DNA of 64,000 nucleotides, from contig NZ_PHUG01000001.1 of the NCBI RefSeq assembly GCF_002813325.1, forward strand, positions 3,410,001 to 3,474,000, in the 5' to 3' direction. The position numbers and the translations under genes were made by a program. Position 1 is the stretch's first letter, and each line of letters starts with the position of its first letter. Below the pieces are notes generated by a model, which searched no databases, had not been told where the DNA came from, and worked only from the letters and a program-made list of their open reading frames with translations. The stretch comes from Janthinobacterium sp. 64 (GTDB lineage: Bacteria; Pseudomonadota; Gammaproteobacteria; Burkholderiales; Burkholderiaceae_D). Below are positions 26,937 to 38,081 of the stretch, in pieces.

Positions 26937-28673
26937 TTACTTGGCGGCAGGCGCGTATTTCTTGGTGATCACCCATTGCTGGCCGATCGACAGGACGTTG
27001 TTGACGACCCAGTAGAGTACCAAGCCCGACGGGAAGAAGAAGAACATCACCGAGAATGCCAGTGGCATGAACAGCATCATCTTCGCTTGCATCGGATCGG
27101 CCGGGGCCGGGTTCAGCTTGGTCGTGATGTACATCGAGATCGCGTACAGCACGGGCAGGATGCACCATGGGTCATGCTGGGCCAGGTCGGTGATCCAGCC
27201 GATCCATGGCGCGCCACGGATTTCCACGGACGCGTTCAGTACCCAATACAGCGCGATAAAGACGGGCATCTGGATCAGGATCGGCAGGCAGCCGCCCAGC
27301 GGATTGATCTTTTCCGTCTTGTACAGCTCCATCGTGGCCTGGTTCATCTTTTGCGGATCGCCTTTGTAGCGCTCGCGGATCGCTTGCATCTTCGGCGTGA
27401 CCAGTTTCATCTTGGCCATGCTGCGGTAGCCGGCGGCCGACAGGGGGAAGAACGCCAGCTTGATCAGGATCGTGAAGGCGATGATGGTCCAGCCCCAGTT
27501 GCCCAGCACGCTGTGGATGTGTTCCATGACCCAGAAGATCGGCTTGGCGATGATGGTCAGCCAGCCGTAATCCTTGACCAGTTCCAGGCCAGGCGATACC
27601 GATTCCAGCAGGTGCGCGATTTGCGGACCCGAGTACAGCTTGCTGTCCATGCTGGCCGTGGCGCCTGGCGCCAGGGTAGGCAATGGCAGCACGTTGCCGA
27701 TGGCGTACAGGTTCGGGCCGACCTTCTTGGTGAAGATGTCGCGCTTGGCGTTTTCAGGCGGAACAAAGGCGGAAACGAAGAAATGTTGCGAAATCGCAAA
27801 CCAGCCGCCATTCGCCGTGGCCGGATGCAGGCCCTTCATGGCGTTGTCGTTGCCCTTTTTCTCGTCTTCCATGGCCGCTTTTTCGATTTTCTCGAACGTC
27901 AGCTTCTGGTACTTGTCTTGCGGCGTGTACAGGGTCGGGCCCGTGAAGCTGCTGTTGAAGAACGAATCGCCGACCGGCTTGTTGCCGTCATGCGTCAGTT
28001 GCAGATACAGCTGTGGCGTGACGGGTGCCGCGCCCACGTTGGCCACGTCGTGGCGCACGTCGATGACGTAGTCGCCGCGCTTGAACGTAAACGTCTTGGT
28101 CAGCTTGACGCCGCCTTCGACCGCTTCCATCACCAGTTGCACTTGCTTGCCGTCACCGATGGTGCGCACGCCAGGCTGCACGGTGAAAGCGCTCGCATGG
28201 GTAGGGAACGGACCGCCGACCAGGCCCGATTGCGCCAGGTAGGTGTGGTTCGCGCCTTCGTCGAACAGCACTTCGTTTTGCTTGCCTTCGTCAGGCTGGC
28301 ACCATTTGAACAGGCCGAAGCAGCCGCCGAACCAGCCCGGATTGCCTGCGCCCTTGAACTTCAGCAATTCCAGACGCTTGACCTGGCCGCCCAGGGTGTC
28401 GATATCGACCTTGATGACGTCGGTGGTGATGGTAATCACTTCGCGCTTGAACGCGGCGGGATCGACAGCATCACCCGGCAGGGCAGGCACGCCTGCCGCA
28501 GCCGAGGCAGCCAGAGCAGCCGTCTTGGCAGGGGTCGCAGGCGCCTTGGCGGTTTGTTCCGTGTTCGCGGAGAACATCGACGGCTTGCCGTTCGAGATCA
28601 TCCATTCGTTCCAGAGAATTACCAGCGAGACGGAAAACACGATCCACAGGATGGTACGTTTATTGATATCCAT
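26937..28673 (-). CDS. yidC: Membrane protein insertase YidC
   Basis: A 578-residue inner-membrane insertase. It has an N-terminal transmembrane helix (about 7-22), a large periplasmic P1 domain (to about 350) and the conserved 60KD_IMP core. That core includes NWGWTIIAFTILIKLAFFPL with the catalytic-groove Arg nearby in YRSMAKMKLVTPKMQAIRE, and PVFIALYWVLNASVEIRGAPW. ATG 28673 (MDINKRTIL) is the standard start; 11 more codons are open upstream. It inserts proteins alone or with SecYEG. Operon partner of yidD, rnpA and rpmH. Confidence 0.97.
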   Translation of the reverse strand: MDINKRTILWIVFSVSLVILWNEWMISNGKPSMFSANTEQTAKAPATPAKTAALAASAAAGVPALPGDAVDPAAFKREVITITTDVIKVDIDTLGGQVKRLELLKFKGAGNPGWFGGCFGLFKWCQPDEGKQNEVLFDEGANHTYLAQSGLVGGPFPTHASAFTVQPGVRTIGDGKQVQLVMEAVEGGVKLTKTFTFKRGDYVIDVRHDVANVGAAPVTPQLYLQLTHDGNKPVGDSFFNSSFTGPTLYTPQDKYQKLTFEKIEKAAMEDEKKGNDNAMKGLHPATANGGWFAISQHFFVSAFVPPENAKRDIFTKKVGPNLYAIGNVLPLPTLAPGATASMDSKLYSGPQIAHLLESVSPGLELVKDYGWLTIIAKPIFWVMEHIHSVLGNWGWTIIAFTILIKLAFFPLSAAGYRSMAKMKLVTPKMQAIRERYKGDPQKMNQATMELYKTEKINPLGGCLPILIQMPVFIALYWVLNASVEIRGAPWIGWITDLAQHDPWCILPVLYAISMYITTKLNPAPADPMQAKMMLFMPLAFSVMFFFFPSGLVLYWVVNNVLSIGQQWVITKKYAPAAK

Positions 28674-28684
28674 TAGGGTATTTG

Positions 28685-28945
28685 TCAGGAGTGGTTGCAA
28701 CCGCAAGCGGTCGTTGAAGATTGTTTAGCGTCGGCCGGCGGCACCGGGTCGACGCCCCCTTCATTCCAGGGGTGGCAACGGCACAGCCGCTTGGCAGCCA
28801 GCAGGCTGCCCTTGGCAGTACCGTGCACGCGCAGCGCTTCCATCGCGTAATGCGAACAACTCGGATAGAAACGGCAATTCTGTCCCAGCATGGGGCTGAT
28901 CAGCAACTGATAAGCGCGCAGCAGGAACAGCAGCAGGGTTTTCAT
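28685..28945 (-). CDS. yidD: Membrane protein insertion efficiency factor YidD
   Basis: An 86-residue protein with the full YidD signature: [21 protein letters not shown] followed by [11 protein letters not shown] and [18 protein letters not shown]. YidD assists YidC-dependent insertion at the inner membrane. Its start overlaps the rnpA stop (ATGA), and yidC starts 11 bases after its stop. The C-terminus has an extra CGCNH tail. Confidence 0.96.
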   Translation of the reverse strand: MKTLLLFLLRAYQLLISPMLGQNCRFYPSCSHYAMEALRVHGTAKGSLLAAKRLCRCHPWNEGGVDPVPPADAKQSSTTACGCNHS

Positions 28946-29400
28946 GGCGCGGATGGTGGTGGCGCAGCAACAGAGCGGGCCTGGGCGGCGATTTGCGCCG
29001 CGAACAGGCGGCTCAATTCTTCACGCAGCTCGGCTTTGAGCTTGCTCGTGGTGGCCGGGCCATCCTTGCTGTTGACGGCGCGCGACAAACGCACCACGCA
29101 GTCGACCGGCGGCATCGCGCTGTTGCGAAACAGCTCGCGCGTGACGCGCTTGATCGTGTTGCGGGTCGCCGCGCGTGGCGCGAAACGCTTCGCCACAACG
29201 ACGCCCAGCCGCGCATGCGGCAATTGATTGTGTCGGGTGTACAGCACAAAATGCGCTGTTTTTTGCGAAGGGCGCAAACGAAAAACGGATGAAAATTCAT
29301 CCGTTTTAACGATACGCCGAAAGCGCGCGAAGTCGTGTGAACCTTCGCGTTGATTGCCGACTGGAGTACAGCTAGCCACGCGATCAGCTGTCAACGACAA
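28942..29400 (-). CDS. rnpA: Ribonuclease P protein component
   Basis: Protein subunit of RNase P, which matures tRNA 5' ends. The RNA-binding motif [19 protein letters not shown] is intact, preceded by [14 protein letters not shown], the usual N-terminal region. As drawn it has 152 residues from a TTG just two bases after the rpmH stop, longer than the usual 115-135. A downstream start such as the GTG at 29379 is equally possible, as no clear Shine-Dalgarno decides it. The C-terminal 20 residues are Ala/Pro-rich. Confidence 0.93.
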   Translation of the reverse strand: MSLTADRVASCTPVGNQREGSHDFARFRRIVKTDEFSSVFRLRPSQKTAHFVLYTRHNQLPHARLGVVVAKRFAPRAATRNTIKRVTRELFRNSAMPPVDCVVRLSRAVNSKDGPATTSKLKAELREELSRLFAAQIAAQARSVAAPPPSAP

Positions 29401-29402
29401 GC

Positions 29403-29537
29403 CTAGACGGCCAGACGTTTGCGGCCCTTTGCGCGACGTGCGTTGAGCACATCACGGCCACCACGGGTAGCCATACGAGCGCGGAAGCCGTGCGTACGCT
29501 TGCGGCGAACGACGGAAGGTTGGTAAGTACGTTTCAT
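29403..29537 (-). CDS. rpmH: 50S ribosomal protein L34
   Basis: A 44-residue basic protein beginning [18 protein letters not shown] and ending GRKRLAV, identical in plan to L34 of other bacteria. The frame is open 27 codons upstream, but the ATG at 29537 is the universal L34 start. It heads the rpmH-rnpA-yidD-yidC operon on the minus strand beside the origin. Confidence 0.98.
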   Translation of the reverse strand: MKRTYQPSVVRRKRTHGFRARMATRGGRDVLNARRAKGRKRLAV

Positions 29538-29724
29538 GTTGGTCTCGCTAAAAACAAAAAAAATGCAAAATCGGGTCTGACGTCCCGTCAGTTTTTGGTG
29601 CCAATGACAATCGCGCACTTATGCCAAGGCACAAGCTGGCCAATCTCATCGCCCGCTTAATCCACGCTTAGTCCATATTGTCGTTCCAAATGAATAAACA
29701 CGGAATACGGGCGGGGAACCCTGA

Positions 29725-29754
29725 ATTATTCAGCATATGCCCCCCTCTTGTCAA
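29725..29754 (-). promoter_or_regulatory. rpmH operon promoter
   Basis: On the minus strand a perfect -35 TTGACA (29749-29754) and -10 AATAAT (29725-29730) are 18 bases apart, about 190 bases upstream of rpmH. Strong sigma70-type hexamers and position support it; no other good pair was seen in the interval. Confidence 0.7.
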
Positions 29755-29868
29755 GGATTGCCGTGATCGCCCGGAAATTTTCGCGCCGGGCCCCATCCGC
29801 CGGCACGCCCCCGCCACAGGCCGCGCCAGCACTGCCTGCAACGGGATAACCGGGGGATAAGTCGCCTC

Positions 29869-29877
29869 TTATACACA
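29869..29877 (+). promoter_or_regulatory. DnaA box
   Basis: TTATACACA, a perfect match to the TTATNCACA consensus, on the plus strand within the rpmH-dnaA interval. Confidence 0.8.
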
Positions 29878-29916
29878 CGGCGCCCCACCCCGCCACAGAA
29901 AAATAACAGTCGTGCC

Positions 29917-29925
29917 TGTGGATAA
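29917..29925 (-). promoter_or_regulatory. DnaA box
   Basis: TGTGGATAA on the plus strand, that is a perfect TTATCCACA on the minus strand. It lies 125 bases before dnaA and 17 bases before a -10-like TAGAAT. Confidence 0.8.
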
Positions 29926-30050
29926 CTTTGGCAGTCGGGAGTAGAATAGCGCGTTACGTGTGGCGAGCCCTCGCGCGACGCCGGCCTTGCAACACGGTGA
30001 ACGCAGGGCAGAATCGATACGCCCTCCCACACCTTTTCACATAGACATAC

Positions 30051-31445
30051 ATGGATAATTTCTGGCAGGCCTGTTCCGCGCAGTTGGAACTGGAGCTGAC
30101 ACCGCAACAATTCAGTGCGTGGATCAAACCGCTTATCCCTCTCGATTACGAAGAGGGCAAGCTGCGCATTGCTGCGCCCAATCGCTTCAAGCTCGATTGG
30201 GTCAAGACCCAGTTCGCCAGCCGCATCACTGCGCTGGCCATACAGTACTTCGAAGCGCCCACGGAAGTGCAGTTCGTGCTCGACCCGCGCCTGGCCCTGC
30301 CGAAGAAACCCGTCACCGCCAGCACCCCGGCCAGCGATCCGAATGGCGGCGCGCCCAGCGCGCGCGCCGCGGAACCGCAGCCCAGCGTGCCGGAACTGAG
30401 CATCGGCGCCGCGCCGCGCCGCGAGCAGAGCCGCATCAACACCGACCTGACCTTCGACAGCTTCGTGACGGGCAAGGCCAACCAGCTGGCGCGCGCCGCC
30501 GCCATCCAGGTGGCGAACAATCCGGGCGTGTCGTATAACCCGCTGTTCTTCTACGGCGGCGTCGGCCTCGGTAAAACCCACTTGATCCACGCCATCGGCA
30601 ACCAGGTGATGGCCGACAATCCGGGTGCAAAGATCCGCTACATCCACGCAGAACAGTACGTTCGCGACGTAGTGACCGCTTACCAGCGCAAGGGTTTCGA
30701 CGATTTCAAGCATTACTATCACTCGCTCGACATGCTGCTGATCGATGATATCCAGTTCTTTGGCGGCAAGAGCCGCACGCAGGAAGAGTTTTTCTATGCG
30801 TTCGAGGCATTAATTGCCGCTAAGAAACAGATCATCATCACCTCGGATACCTATCCGAAGGAAATCACGGGCATGGACGACCGGTTGATCTCGCGCTTCG
30901 ACTCGGGCCTGACGGTGGCCATCGAGCCGCCGGAACTGGAAATGCGCGTGGCGATTCTGTTGAAAAAAGCCAAGCAGGAAGGCGTGACCTTCTCCGACGA
31001 CGTGGCTTTCTTTGTCGCCAAGCACTTGCGCTCGAACGTGCGCGAGCTCGAAGGCGCACTGCGCAAAATTCTGGCGTACTCGCGTTTCCATGGCAAAGAC
31101 ATCACCATCGATATCGTCAAGGAAGCCCTGAAGGACTTGCTGTCGGTGCAAAACCGCCAGATTTCCGTGGAAAACATCCAGAAAACGGTGGCCGACTTCT
31201 TCAATATCAAGGTTGCCGACATGTATTCCAAGCGCCGGCCCGCGAATATCGCCCGGCCGCGCCAGATCGCCATGTACCTGGCCAAGGAATTGACACAGAA
31301 GAGCCTGCCGGAAATCGGCGAGCTGTTCGGCGGCCGCGACCACACCACGGTGCTGCATGCCGTGCGCAAGATCGCGCTGGACCGCACCAAGAACCCGGAA
31401 TGCAACCACGAATTGCATGTGCTGGAGCAAACGTTGAAGGGCTAG
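30051..31445 (+). CDS. dnaA: Chromosomal replication initiator DnaA
   Basis: A 464-residue initiator ATPase. Domain I starts [24 protein letters not shown]; a linker rich in Pro/Ala covers about 85-135. The AAA+ domain has Walker [11 protein letters not shown], Walker [10 protein letters not shown] and the arginine-finger region SRFDSGLTV. Domain IV carries the DnaA signature [15 protein letters not shown] that reads DnaA boxes. Length is normal. It is followed after 149 bases by dnaN and preceded by the predicted oriC. Confidence 0.98.
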   Translation: MDNFWQACSAQLELELTPQQFSAWIKPLIPLDYEEGKLRIAAPNRFKLDWVKTQFASRITALAIQYFEAPTEVQFVLDPRLALPKKPVTASTPASDPNGGAPSARAAEPQPSVPELSIGAAPRREQSRINTDLTFDSFVTGKANQLARAAAIQVANNPGVSYNPLFFYGGVGLGKTHLIHAIGNQVMADNPGAKIRYIHAEQYVRDVVTAYQRKGFDDFKHYYHSLDMLLIDDIQFFGGKSRTQEEFFYAFEALIAAKKQIIITSDTYPKEITGMDDRLISRFDSGLTVAIEPPELEMRVAILLKKAKQEGVTFSDDVAFFVAKHLRSNVRELEGALRKILAYSRFHGKDITIDIVKEALKDLLSVQNRQISVENIQKTVADFFNIKVADMYSKRRPANIARPRQIAMYLAKELTQKSLPEIGELFGGRDHTTVLHAVRKIALDRTKNPECNHELHVLEQTLKG

Positions 31446-31594
31446 GCACAACTTGGCAAGACTGGCTCAAAACGTGCTTTACCCTTATCATCTGGGAGGG
31501 CGCCGCAGCCGGTCTGTCGGGGCTCCCTATGGCAACAATTGTTAAATTAATACGTTAAACATCGTACTGTTCAACCTATACATTGAGGATAAAT

Positions 31595-32701
31595 ATGCAA
31601 TTGGTCAAAACCACCCGAGATACCCTTCTCCGGCCACTGCAGATCGTGAGCGGTATTGTCGAGCGTCGGCACACTATGCCGATTCTGGCCAATATCCTCA
31701 TCCGCAAAGACGGTGAAAATGTCTCCTTCCTGTCGACCGACACCGAAGTGCAGATCACCACGCACGCGGAAATCGGTTCCGGCGCGGACGTGACCGGCAC
31801 CACCGTGGCCGCGCGCAAGCTGCTGGACATTTTGCGCGCCCTGCCCGAATCGGGCGACGTCACGATGACCCTGCTGAACAAGCGCCTGACCGTGCAAACG
31901 GGCAAGTCGCGCTTCGCCCTGCAAACCCTGGCGGCGGAAGAGTTTCCAACCGTGCAACAGGCGGAAAGCTACAACGCGTCCGTCACCCTGCCGCAAAAAA
32001 CGCTGAAGCACCTATTCAACATGGTGCATTTCTCGATGGCGCAGCAAGACATCCGCTACTACCTGAACGGCTTGCTGCTGGTTCTGGATGGCAATAATGT
32101 CATCGCCGTGGCCACCGACGGCCACCGCCTGGCGTTTTGCCAGGTGGCCACCGAGCAGACGTTTGCGCGCCAGGAAGTGATTATTCCGCGCAAGACCATC
32201 ATCGAACTGCAGCGCCTGCTGGAAGAGAACGATGAACCGGTGCAGCTGGACATCGCCGCCAACCAGGTGAAACTGACCTTCGCCGACATCGAGCTGATCT
32301 CGAAGCTGGTGGAAGGCAAGTTCCCCGACTACACGCGCGTGATTCCAAAAGGTTACAAAAACGACTTCACCATCGGCCGCGATGAACTGCTGCGCTCGCT
32401 GCAACGTGCCGCCATCATGACCAGCGACAAGTTCAAGGGCGTGCGCTGCATCATCACCCCAGGCAGCATGAAGATCAGCTCGACCAATGCGGACCAGGAA
32501 GAAGCCGTCGAAGAGCTGGAAATCGACTACGGCGGCGACTCCGTCGACATCGGCTTCAACGTGACGTATCTGCTGGACGTGCTGAACAACCTGAAATGCG
32601 AATACGTCAACATCGCGCTCGGCGATTCGAACTCGTCCGCCCTGATCTCCATCCCGGACAATGCCGACTTCAAGTACGTCGTCATGCCGATGCGGATATA
32701 A
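31595..32701 (+). CDS. dnaN: DNA polymerase III beta subunit (sliding clamp)
   Basis: A 368-residue clamp protein of normal length, beginning MQLVKTTRDTLLRPLQIVSGIVERR and ending in the conserved VVMPMRI. It forms the dimeric ring that tethers DNA polymerases. The ATG at 31595 with GAGG six bases upstream is chosen over an in-frame TTG four codons earlier. Classical dnaA-dnaN-gyrB order; recF is absent between dnaN and gyrB, as in many betaproteobacteria. Confidence 0.97.
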   Translation: MQLVKTTRDTLLRPLQIVSGIVERRHTMPILANILIRKDGENVSFLSTDTEVQITTHAEIGSGADVTGTTVAARKLLDILRALPESGDVTMTLLNKRLTVQTGKSRFALQTLAAEEFPTVQQAESYNASVTLPQKTLKHLFNMVHFSMAQQDIRYYLNGLLLVLDGNNVIAVATDGHRLAFCQVATEQTFARQEVIIPRKTIIELQRLLEENDEPVQLDIAANQVKLTFADIELISKLVEGKFPDYTRVIPKGYKNDFTIGRDELLRSLQRAAIMTSDKFKGVRCIITPGSMKISSTNADQEEAVEELEIDYGGDSVDIGFNVTYLLDVLNNLKCEYVNIALGDSNSSALISIPDNADFKYVVMPMRI

Positions 32702-32706
32702 AAATA

Positions 32707-32733
32707 GGGGTCGGACCCTTTGGGTCCGACCCC
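32707..32733. repeat. REP-like palindromic hairpin 1 (dnaN-gyrB)
   Basis: GGGGTCGGACCC, three T, then its exact reverse complement: a perfect 12-base-pair stem seven bases after the dnaN stop codon region. There is no T-run after it, so it is not a classical terminator. It has the look of an intergenic REP unit. Confidence 0.85.
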
Positions 32734-32788
32734 GGCAGTTGCTGTTGGGGTTAAAGCAATCACGCAACCCAAACCCCAATGAGAAGCT

Positions 32789-32815
32789 GGGGTCAGACCC
32801 AGAGGGTCTGACCCC
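32789..32815. repeat. REP-like palindromic hairpin 2 (dnaN-gyrB)
   Basis: GGGGTCAGACCC, AGA, then the exact complement: a second perfect 12-base-pair stem differing from hairpin 1 by one base pair per arm. Between the two hairpins TTGGGGTT (32745-32752) pairs with AACCCCAA (32772-32779), so the pair could form a larger composite structure. Confidence 0.85.
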
Positions 32816-32830
32816 TACCGCAATAGTTAA

Positions 32831-35344
<2,514 letters not shown>

Positions 35345-35373
35345 GCCAGCTTTCCGGACATAGGGCGCCAAAG

Positions 35374-35442
35374 TATGTGTAACTGGCGCTACAATTTTGC
35401 GACTAAAAACCGCTAGTTTGTGCAACTGGCCTATTGTTTTCG
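35374..35442 (+). repeat. Two imperfect direct repeats downstream of gyrB
   Basis: A unit beginning TGTGTAACTGGC (about 35374-35402) is echoed by TTGTGCAACTGGC (about 35417-35442), both followed by a CTA, an AT-rich tract and TCG/GCG, with a period of about 43 bases. They lie in the 147 bases between gyrB and the tRNA remnant. Their role is unknown; such repeats near att sites can be integrase arm sites. Confidence 0.5.
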
Positions 35443-35491
35443 CTAAGCTGAATACAAAATCCCTGCAGTCTTAGCCAGTAACTGATGACAC

Positions 35492-35541
35492 GAGGATTGA
35501 AAATCCTTGTGTCGGTGGTTCGATTCCGCCCCGGGCCACCA
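35492..35541 (+). pseudogene. 5'-truncated tRNA-Phe(GAA) fragment
   Basis: The anticodon arm (GAGGA, loop TTGAAAA, TCCTT; anticodon GAA), a five-base variable loop GTGTC, a good T arm (GGTGG, TTCGATT, CCGCC), the acceptor 3' strand CCGGGCC and ACCA are all present. The 5' half is not: no GGCCCGG acceptor strand or normal D arm occurs upstream. It is therefore the 3' ~50 bases of tRNA-Phe, and cannot be functional. Tyrosine-recombinase elements characteristically leave such 3' tRNA fragments, so it may be an att remnant; a deletion-eroded gene is the alternative. Confidence 0.85.
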
Positions 35542-35556
35542 AGGACATCGTTCACG

Positions 35557-35592
35557 CAACGCCCACTCATGCAAGTGGGCGTTGTCGTTTCC
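35557..35592 (+). terminator. Intrinsic terminator of the tRNA-Phe fragment
   Basis: CAACGCCCAC (35557-35566) and GTGGGCGTTG (35575-35584) form a perfect ten-base-pair stem with an eight-base loop, followed by TCGTTT. It follows the CCA end by 15 bases, as expected for a tRNA transcript. Confidence 0.8.
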
Positions 35593-35598
35593 GGTACA

Positions 35599-35606
35599 CG
35601 TAGTCC
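35599..35606 (+). repeat. IS66 target site duplication, left copy
   Basis: CGTAGTCC directly precedes the left inverted repeat. The identical eight bases follow the right end at 38082-38089. Eight-base duplications are normal for the IS66 family. Confidence 0.9.
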
Positions 35607-35699
35607 GTAAGCGTCCGCCCACCGCCGTCTACCCTTGGGTACCGCACGATGCCATGATTGAATTTGGGGCACAAATGGATTGTGTCCACAAATTTATTT

Positions 35700-36080
35700 A
35701 TGGACACAATAATTCAATCAGTTACAACCAGGGCGAAACGCGGGCCGTATCGCCGTCACAGCGATGAATTCAAGCGTGCCGCGGTGGCACGTACGCAGGT
35801 CGATGGCGCCTCCGTTTCGCTGATCGCCCGTGAGCTCAAGATCAAGACCAATCAGTTGTTCAGTTGGCGCAAGCGTTTCGGTGACGAGGCGCTTGCCGGC
35901 GGCAATGCGTCAAGCCAGCTGGTGGCCGTCACAGTGCTCGACACCCTGCCAGCAAGTGCACCGGTCGCCAGCGTCCCGCCCGGCGTGATCGTGCTCAGCG
36001 TGGGCCAGGCCCAGCTGCGCCTGGAGGGCCAGGTCGATGCGGCGACGCTGACACTGTTGCTGGCGCGGCTACTGCCATGA
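35700..36080 (+). CDS. tnpA: IS66-family accessory protein TnpA
   Basis: A 126-residue protein with a helix-turn-helix of the IS3/IS66 orfA type (YRRHSDEFKRAAVARTQVDGASVS, then IARELKIKTNQLFSWRKRF). It is needed with TnpB for efficient IS66 transposition. The ATG at 35700 is chosen; 14 more codons are open upstream but they run into the repeat end. Its stop overlaps the tnpB start. Confidence 0.9.
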   Translation: MDTIIQSVTTRAKRGPYRRHSDEFKRAAVARTQVDGASVSLIARELKIKTNQLFSWRKRFGDEALAGGNASSQLVAVTVLDTLPASAPVASVPPGVIVLSVGQAQLRLEGQVDAATLTLLLARLLP

Positions 36081-36424
36081 TCGGCTTGCCAGCAGGCACG
36101 AAGATATGGCTGGCCGCCGGCGTCACCGACATGCGTGCAGGTATGAACGGGCTGGCCGTCAAGGTGCAGGCGGCGCTGGCCGAAGACCCGTTCAGCGGCC
36201 ACGTGTTCGTGTTTCGAGGGCGGCGCGGCGACATGCTCAAGGTGCTATGGTGGAGTGGTGATGGCCTGTGCCTGCTGTCCAAGCGGCTTGAGCGCGGGCG
36301 CTTCGTCTGGCCGCAGGCCGCCGATGGCAGTGTCGCACTGACGCAGGCACAGCTGTCGATGCTGCTCGAAGGCATAGACTGGCGTCGGCCAGAGCGCACC
36401 TGGCGCCCGACAGCGGCCTTGTAA
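36077..36424 (+). CDS. tnpB: IS66-family accessory protein TnpB
   Basis: A 115-residue protein with the typical IS66 Orf2 pattern: GTKIWLAAGVTDMRAGMNGLA, HVFVFRGRRGDMLKVLWW and GLCLLSKRLERGRF. It is translationally coupled to tnpA (ATGA). Exact biochemical role in transposition is not settled for the family. Confidence 0.95.
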   Translation: MIGLPAGTKIWLAAGVTDMRAGMNGLAVKVQAALAEDPFSGHVFVFRGRRGDMLKVLWWSGDGLCLLSKRLERGRFVWPQAADGSVALTQAQLSMLLEGIDWRRPERTWRPTAAL

Positions 36425-36453
36425 ACGTCGCGTACCTCGCGTAAACTCGGTCC

Positions 36454-37998
36454 ATGTTCAACCCTGCCGACCTGCCCAACGACATCGATGCCCTGAAGGC
36501 ATTGCTGTGGGCGCGTGAGGTCGAAGTGGCGGGCTTGAAAGCGCAGTTGAATACCCGCGCCGCCGAGATCGAGCATCTGAAACTGCAAATTGCTAAGCTG
36601 CGACGTATGCAATTCGGCCGCAAGTCCGAAAAACTCGACCACCAGATCGAACAACTGGAGTTGCAGCTTGAAGACTTGCAGGCCGACGACGCCGAGGCCG
36701 AACGGGAGATGCCGGCAGCGGACCAGGCGCCGCGCAAACGGGCGGCACGCAAGCCTTTGCCCGAGCATCTGCCGCGTGATGAACAGCGCTACCTGCCTCC
36801 CGATGAAGCCTGCCCGTCCTGCGGCGGCAAGCTGCATCAACTGGGCGAGGACGTGGCCGAGCAACTCGAGTTCGTACCGGCCAGCTTCCGCGTGATCCGT
36901 CACGTGCGCCCGAAACTGGCCTGCGGCTGCTGCGACGCCATCGTGCAGGCGCCTGCCCCAAGCCGGCCAATTGCGCGCGGTATCGCCGGTCCGGGCCTGC
37001 TGGCGCATGTGCTGGTTGCCAAGTTCGCGGATCACCTGCCGTTGTATCGGCAGTCGGTGATCTACGCCCGCGAAGGTGTCGAGCTGGACCGGCCCCTGCT
37101 GGCCAGCTGGGTCGGCGCTGCCAGCGCGCTGCTGCGCCCGCTGGTCGATGCCATCCGTCAACACGTACTGGCTAGCACTAAATTGCATGCCGATGACACG
37201 CCGGTACCAGTGCTCGCGCCTGGCAACGGCAAAACCAAAACCGGGCGGCTGTGGACCTACGTGTGTGATGATCGACCAGCTGGCGACAACACGCCGCCGG
37301 CGGTGTGGTTCGCCTACTCGCCGGATCGCAAGGGCATCCACCCGCAAAGCCACCTGACCCAGTTCAAGGGCGTGCTGCAAGCCGATGCCTACGCCGGCTT
37401 CAACGCGCTGTACGAAAGCGGCGATATCCACGAGGCAGCCTGCTGGGCGCACGCGCGGCGCAAGTTCCACGACCTGCATGCAGCACGGCCATCGCCGCTG
37501 ACAACCGAAGCGCTGCGGCGCATCGCCGAGCTGTATCGGATTGAAGCAGAAATCCGTGGCAAACCGCCGGACCAGCGCAAGTCAGTGCGGCAGACAGAAG
37601 CATGCCCCTTGCTCGATGACCTGGAGCGCTGGCTGCGCACGTCTTTGGAAAAGCTGTCCCGCAAGTCGGACACGGCAGCGGCCATCCTGTATGCCCTAAA
37701 CCTGTGGTCGGCCCTGACGCGCTACTGCGACAACGGCGCCATCGAGATCGATAACTCGGCAGCCGAACGGGCGCTGCGCGGTATCGCCATCGGCCGGCGC
37801 AACTACCTGTTCGCCGGCGCCGACAGCGGTGGCGAGCGCGCTGCTTCCATCTACTCGCTGATCGGCACCGCCAAGCTGGGCGGTGTTGACCCCGAGGCTT
37901 GGCTGCGCCATGTACTGGCAAATATCGCAGAGCATCCGGTCAACCGGGTTGGCGACTTCCTGCCCTGGAACTGTGCCGCACAGCTCCCCTCAGCCTAA
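36454..37998 (+). CDS. tnpC: IS66-family transposase TnpC
   Basis: A 514-residue DDE transposase of full length. An N-terminal leucine-zipper-like coiled coil covers about 10-75. A zinc-finger block, CPSCGGKLHQLGEDV and later CGCC, follows. The catalytic triad is readable as D247 (LHADDTPVPVL), D311 (QADAYAGFN) and E438 (DNSAAERALR). The C-terminal IS66 domain ends near GVDPEAWLRHVLANI. No frameshift or stop is seen, so the element should be able to move. Confidence 0.96.
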   Translation: MFNPADLPNDIDALKALLWAREVEVAGLKAQLNTRAAEIEHLKLQIAKLRRMQFGRKSEKLDHQIEQLELQLEDLQADDAEAEREMPAADQAPRKRAARKPLPEHLPRDEQRYLPPDEACPSCGGKLHQLGEDVAEQLEFVPASFRVIRHVRPKLACGCCDAIVQAPAPSRPIARGIAGPGLLAHVLVAKFADHLPLYRQSVIYAREGVELDRPLLASWVGAASALLRPLVDAIRQHVLASTKLHADDTPVPVLAPGNGKTKTGRLWTYVCDDRPAGDNTPPAVWFAYSPDRKGIHPQSHLTQFKGVLQADAYAGFNALYESGDIHEAACWAHARRKFHDLHAARPSPLTTEALRRIAELYRIEAEIRGKPPDQRKSVRQTEACPLLDDLERWLRTSLEKLSRKSDTAAAILYALNLWSALTRYCDNGAIEIDNSAAERALRGIAIGRRNYLFAGADSGGERAASIYSLIGTAKLGGVDPEAWLRHVLANIAEHPVNRVGDFLPWNCAAQLPSA

Positions 37999-38081
37999 AC
38001 AACACGCCGCTTCCCAGCGGTGTGATGCCATCATCTAGCAAATCAACATCCGGCTCAAGACGGCGCTGGCTTTACGCTTAC

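Larger units (their letters stand above)
29760..30050. other. oriC: Chromosomal replication origin region (oriC)
   Basis: The 513-base interval between rpmH and dnaA is the usual oriC site in betaproteobacteria. It holds two perfect DnaA boxes in opposite orientation, TTATACACA at 29869-29877 (plus) and TTATCCACA at 29917-29925 (minus). Relaxed GGGATAA relatives lie at about 29843 and 29854. AT-rich patches that could melt occur near 29680-29740. A TAGAAT -10-like element at 29942-29947 lies just after the second box, which could give DnaA autoregulation of dnaA. The limits are approximate; GC-skew was not computed. Confidence 0.7.
35607..38081 (+). mobile_element. Complete IS66-family insertion sequence (2475 bp)
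   Basis: The element has imperfect terminal inverted repeats. The left end starts GTAAGCGTCCGCCC and the right end, reversed, starts GTAAGCGTAAAGCC; both continue to a shared CGCCG. It carries the three IS66 genes tnpA, tnpB and tnpC in order, all intact. Exact eight-base target duplications flank it, so it is a recent or well-preserved insertion, placed just beyond the tRNA-Phe terminator. Nothing besides the transposition genes is carried. Confidence 0.95.

Noticed and set aside
26976..28676. 566-codon plus-strand frame opposite yidC
   Set aside because: Shadow of a certain gene, low-complexity His/Arg/Gln-rich translation.
32707..32733. Intrinsic terminator of dnaN
   Set aside because: The stem is strong but no T-run follows on either strand, and a near-identical palindrome recurs before gyrB, favouring a repeat element.
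35403..35672. 89-codon minus-strand frame over the tRNA-Phe fragment
   Set aside because: Its GRNRTTDTRIFNP translation is a well-known artefact of reading a tRNA gene backwards.
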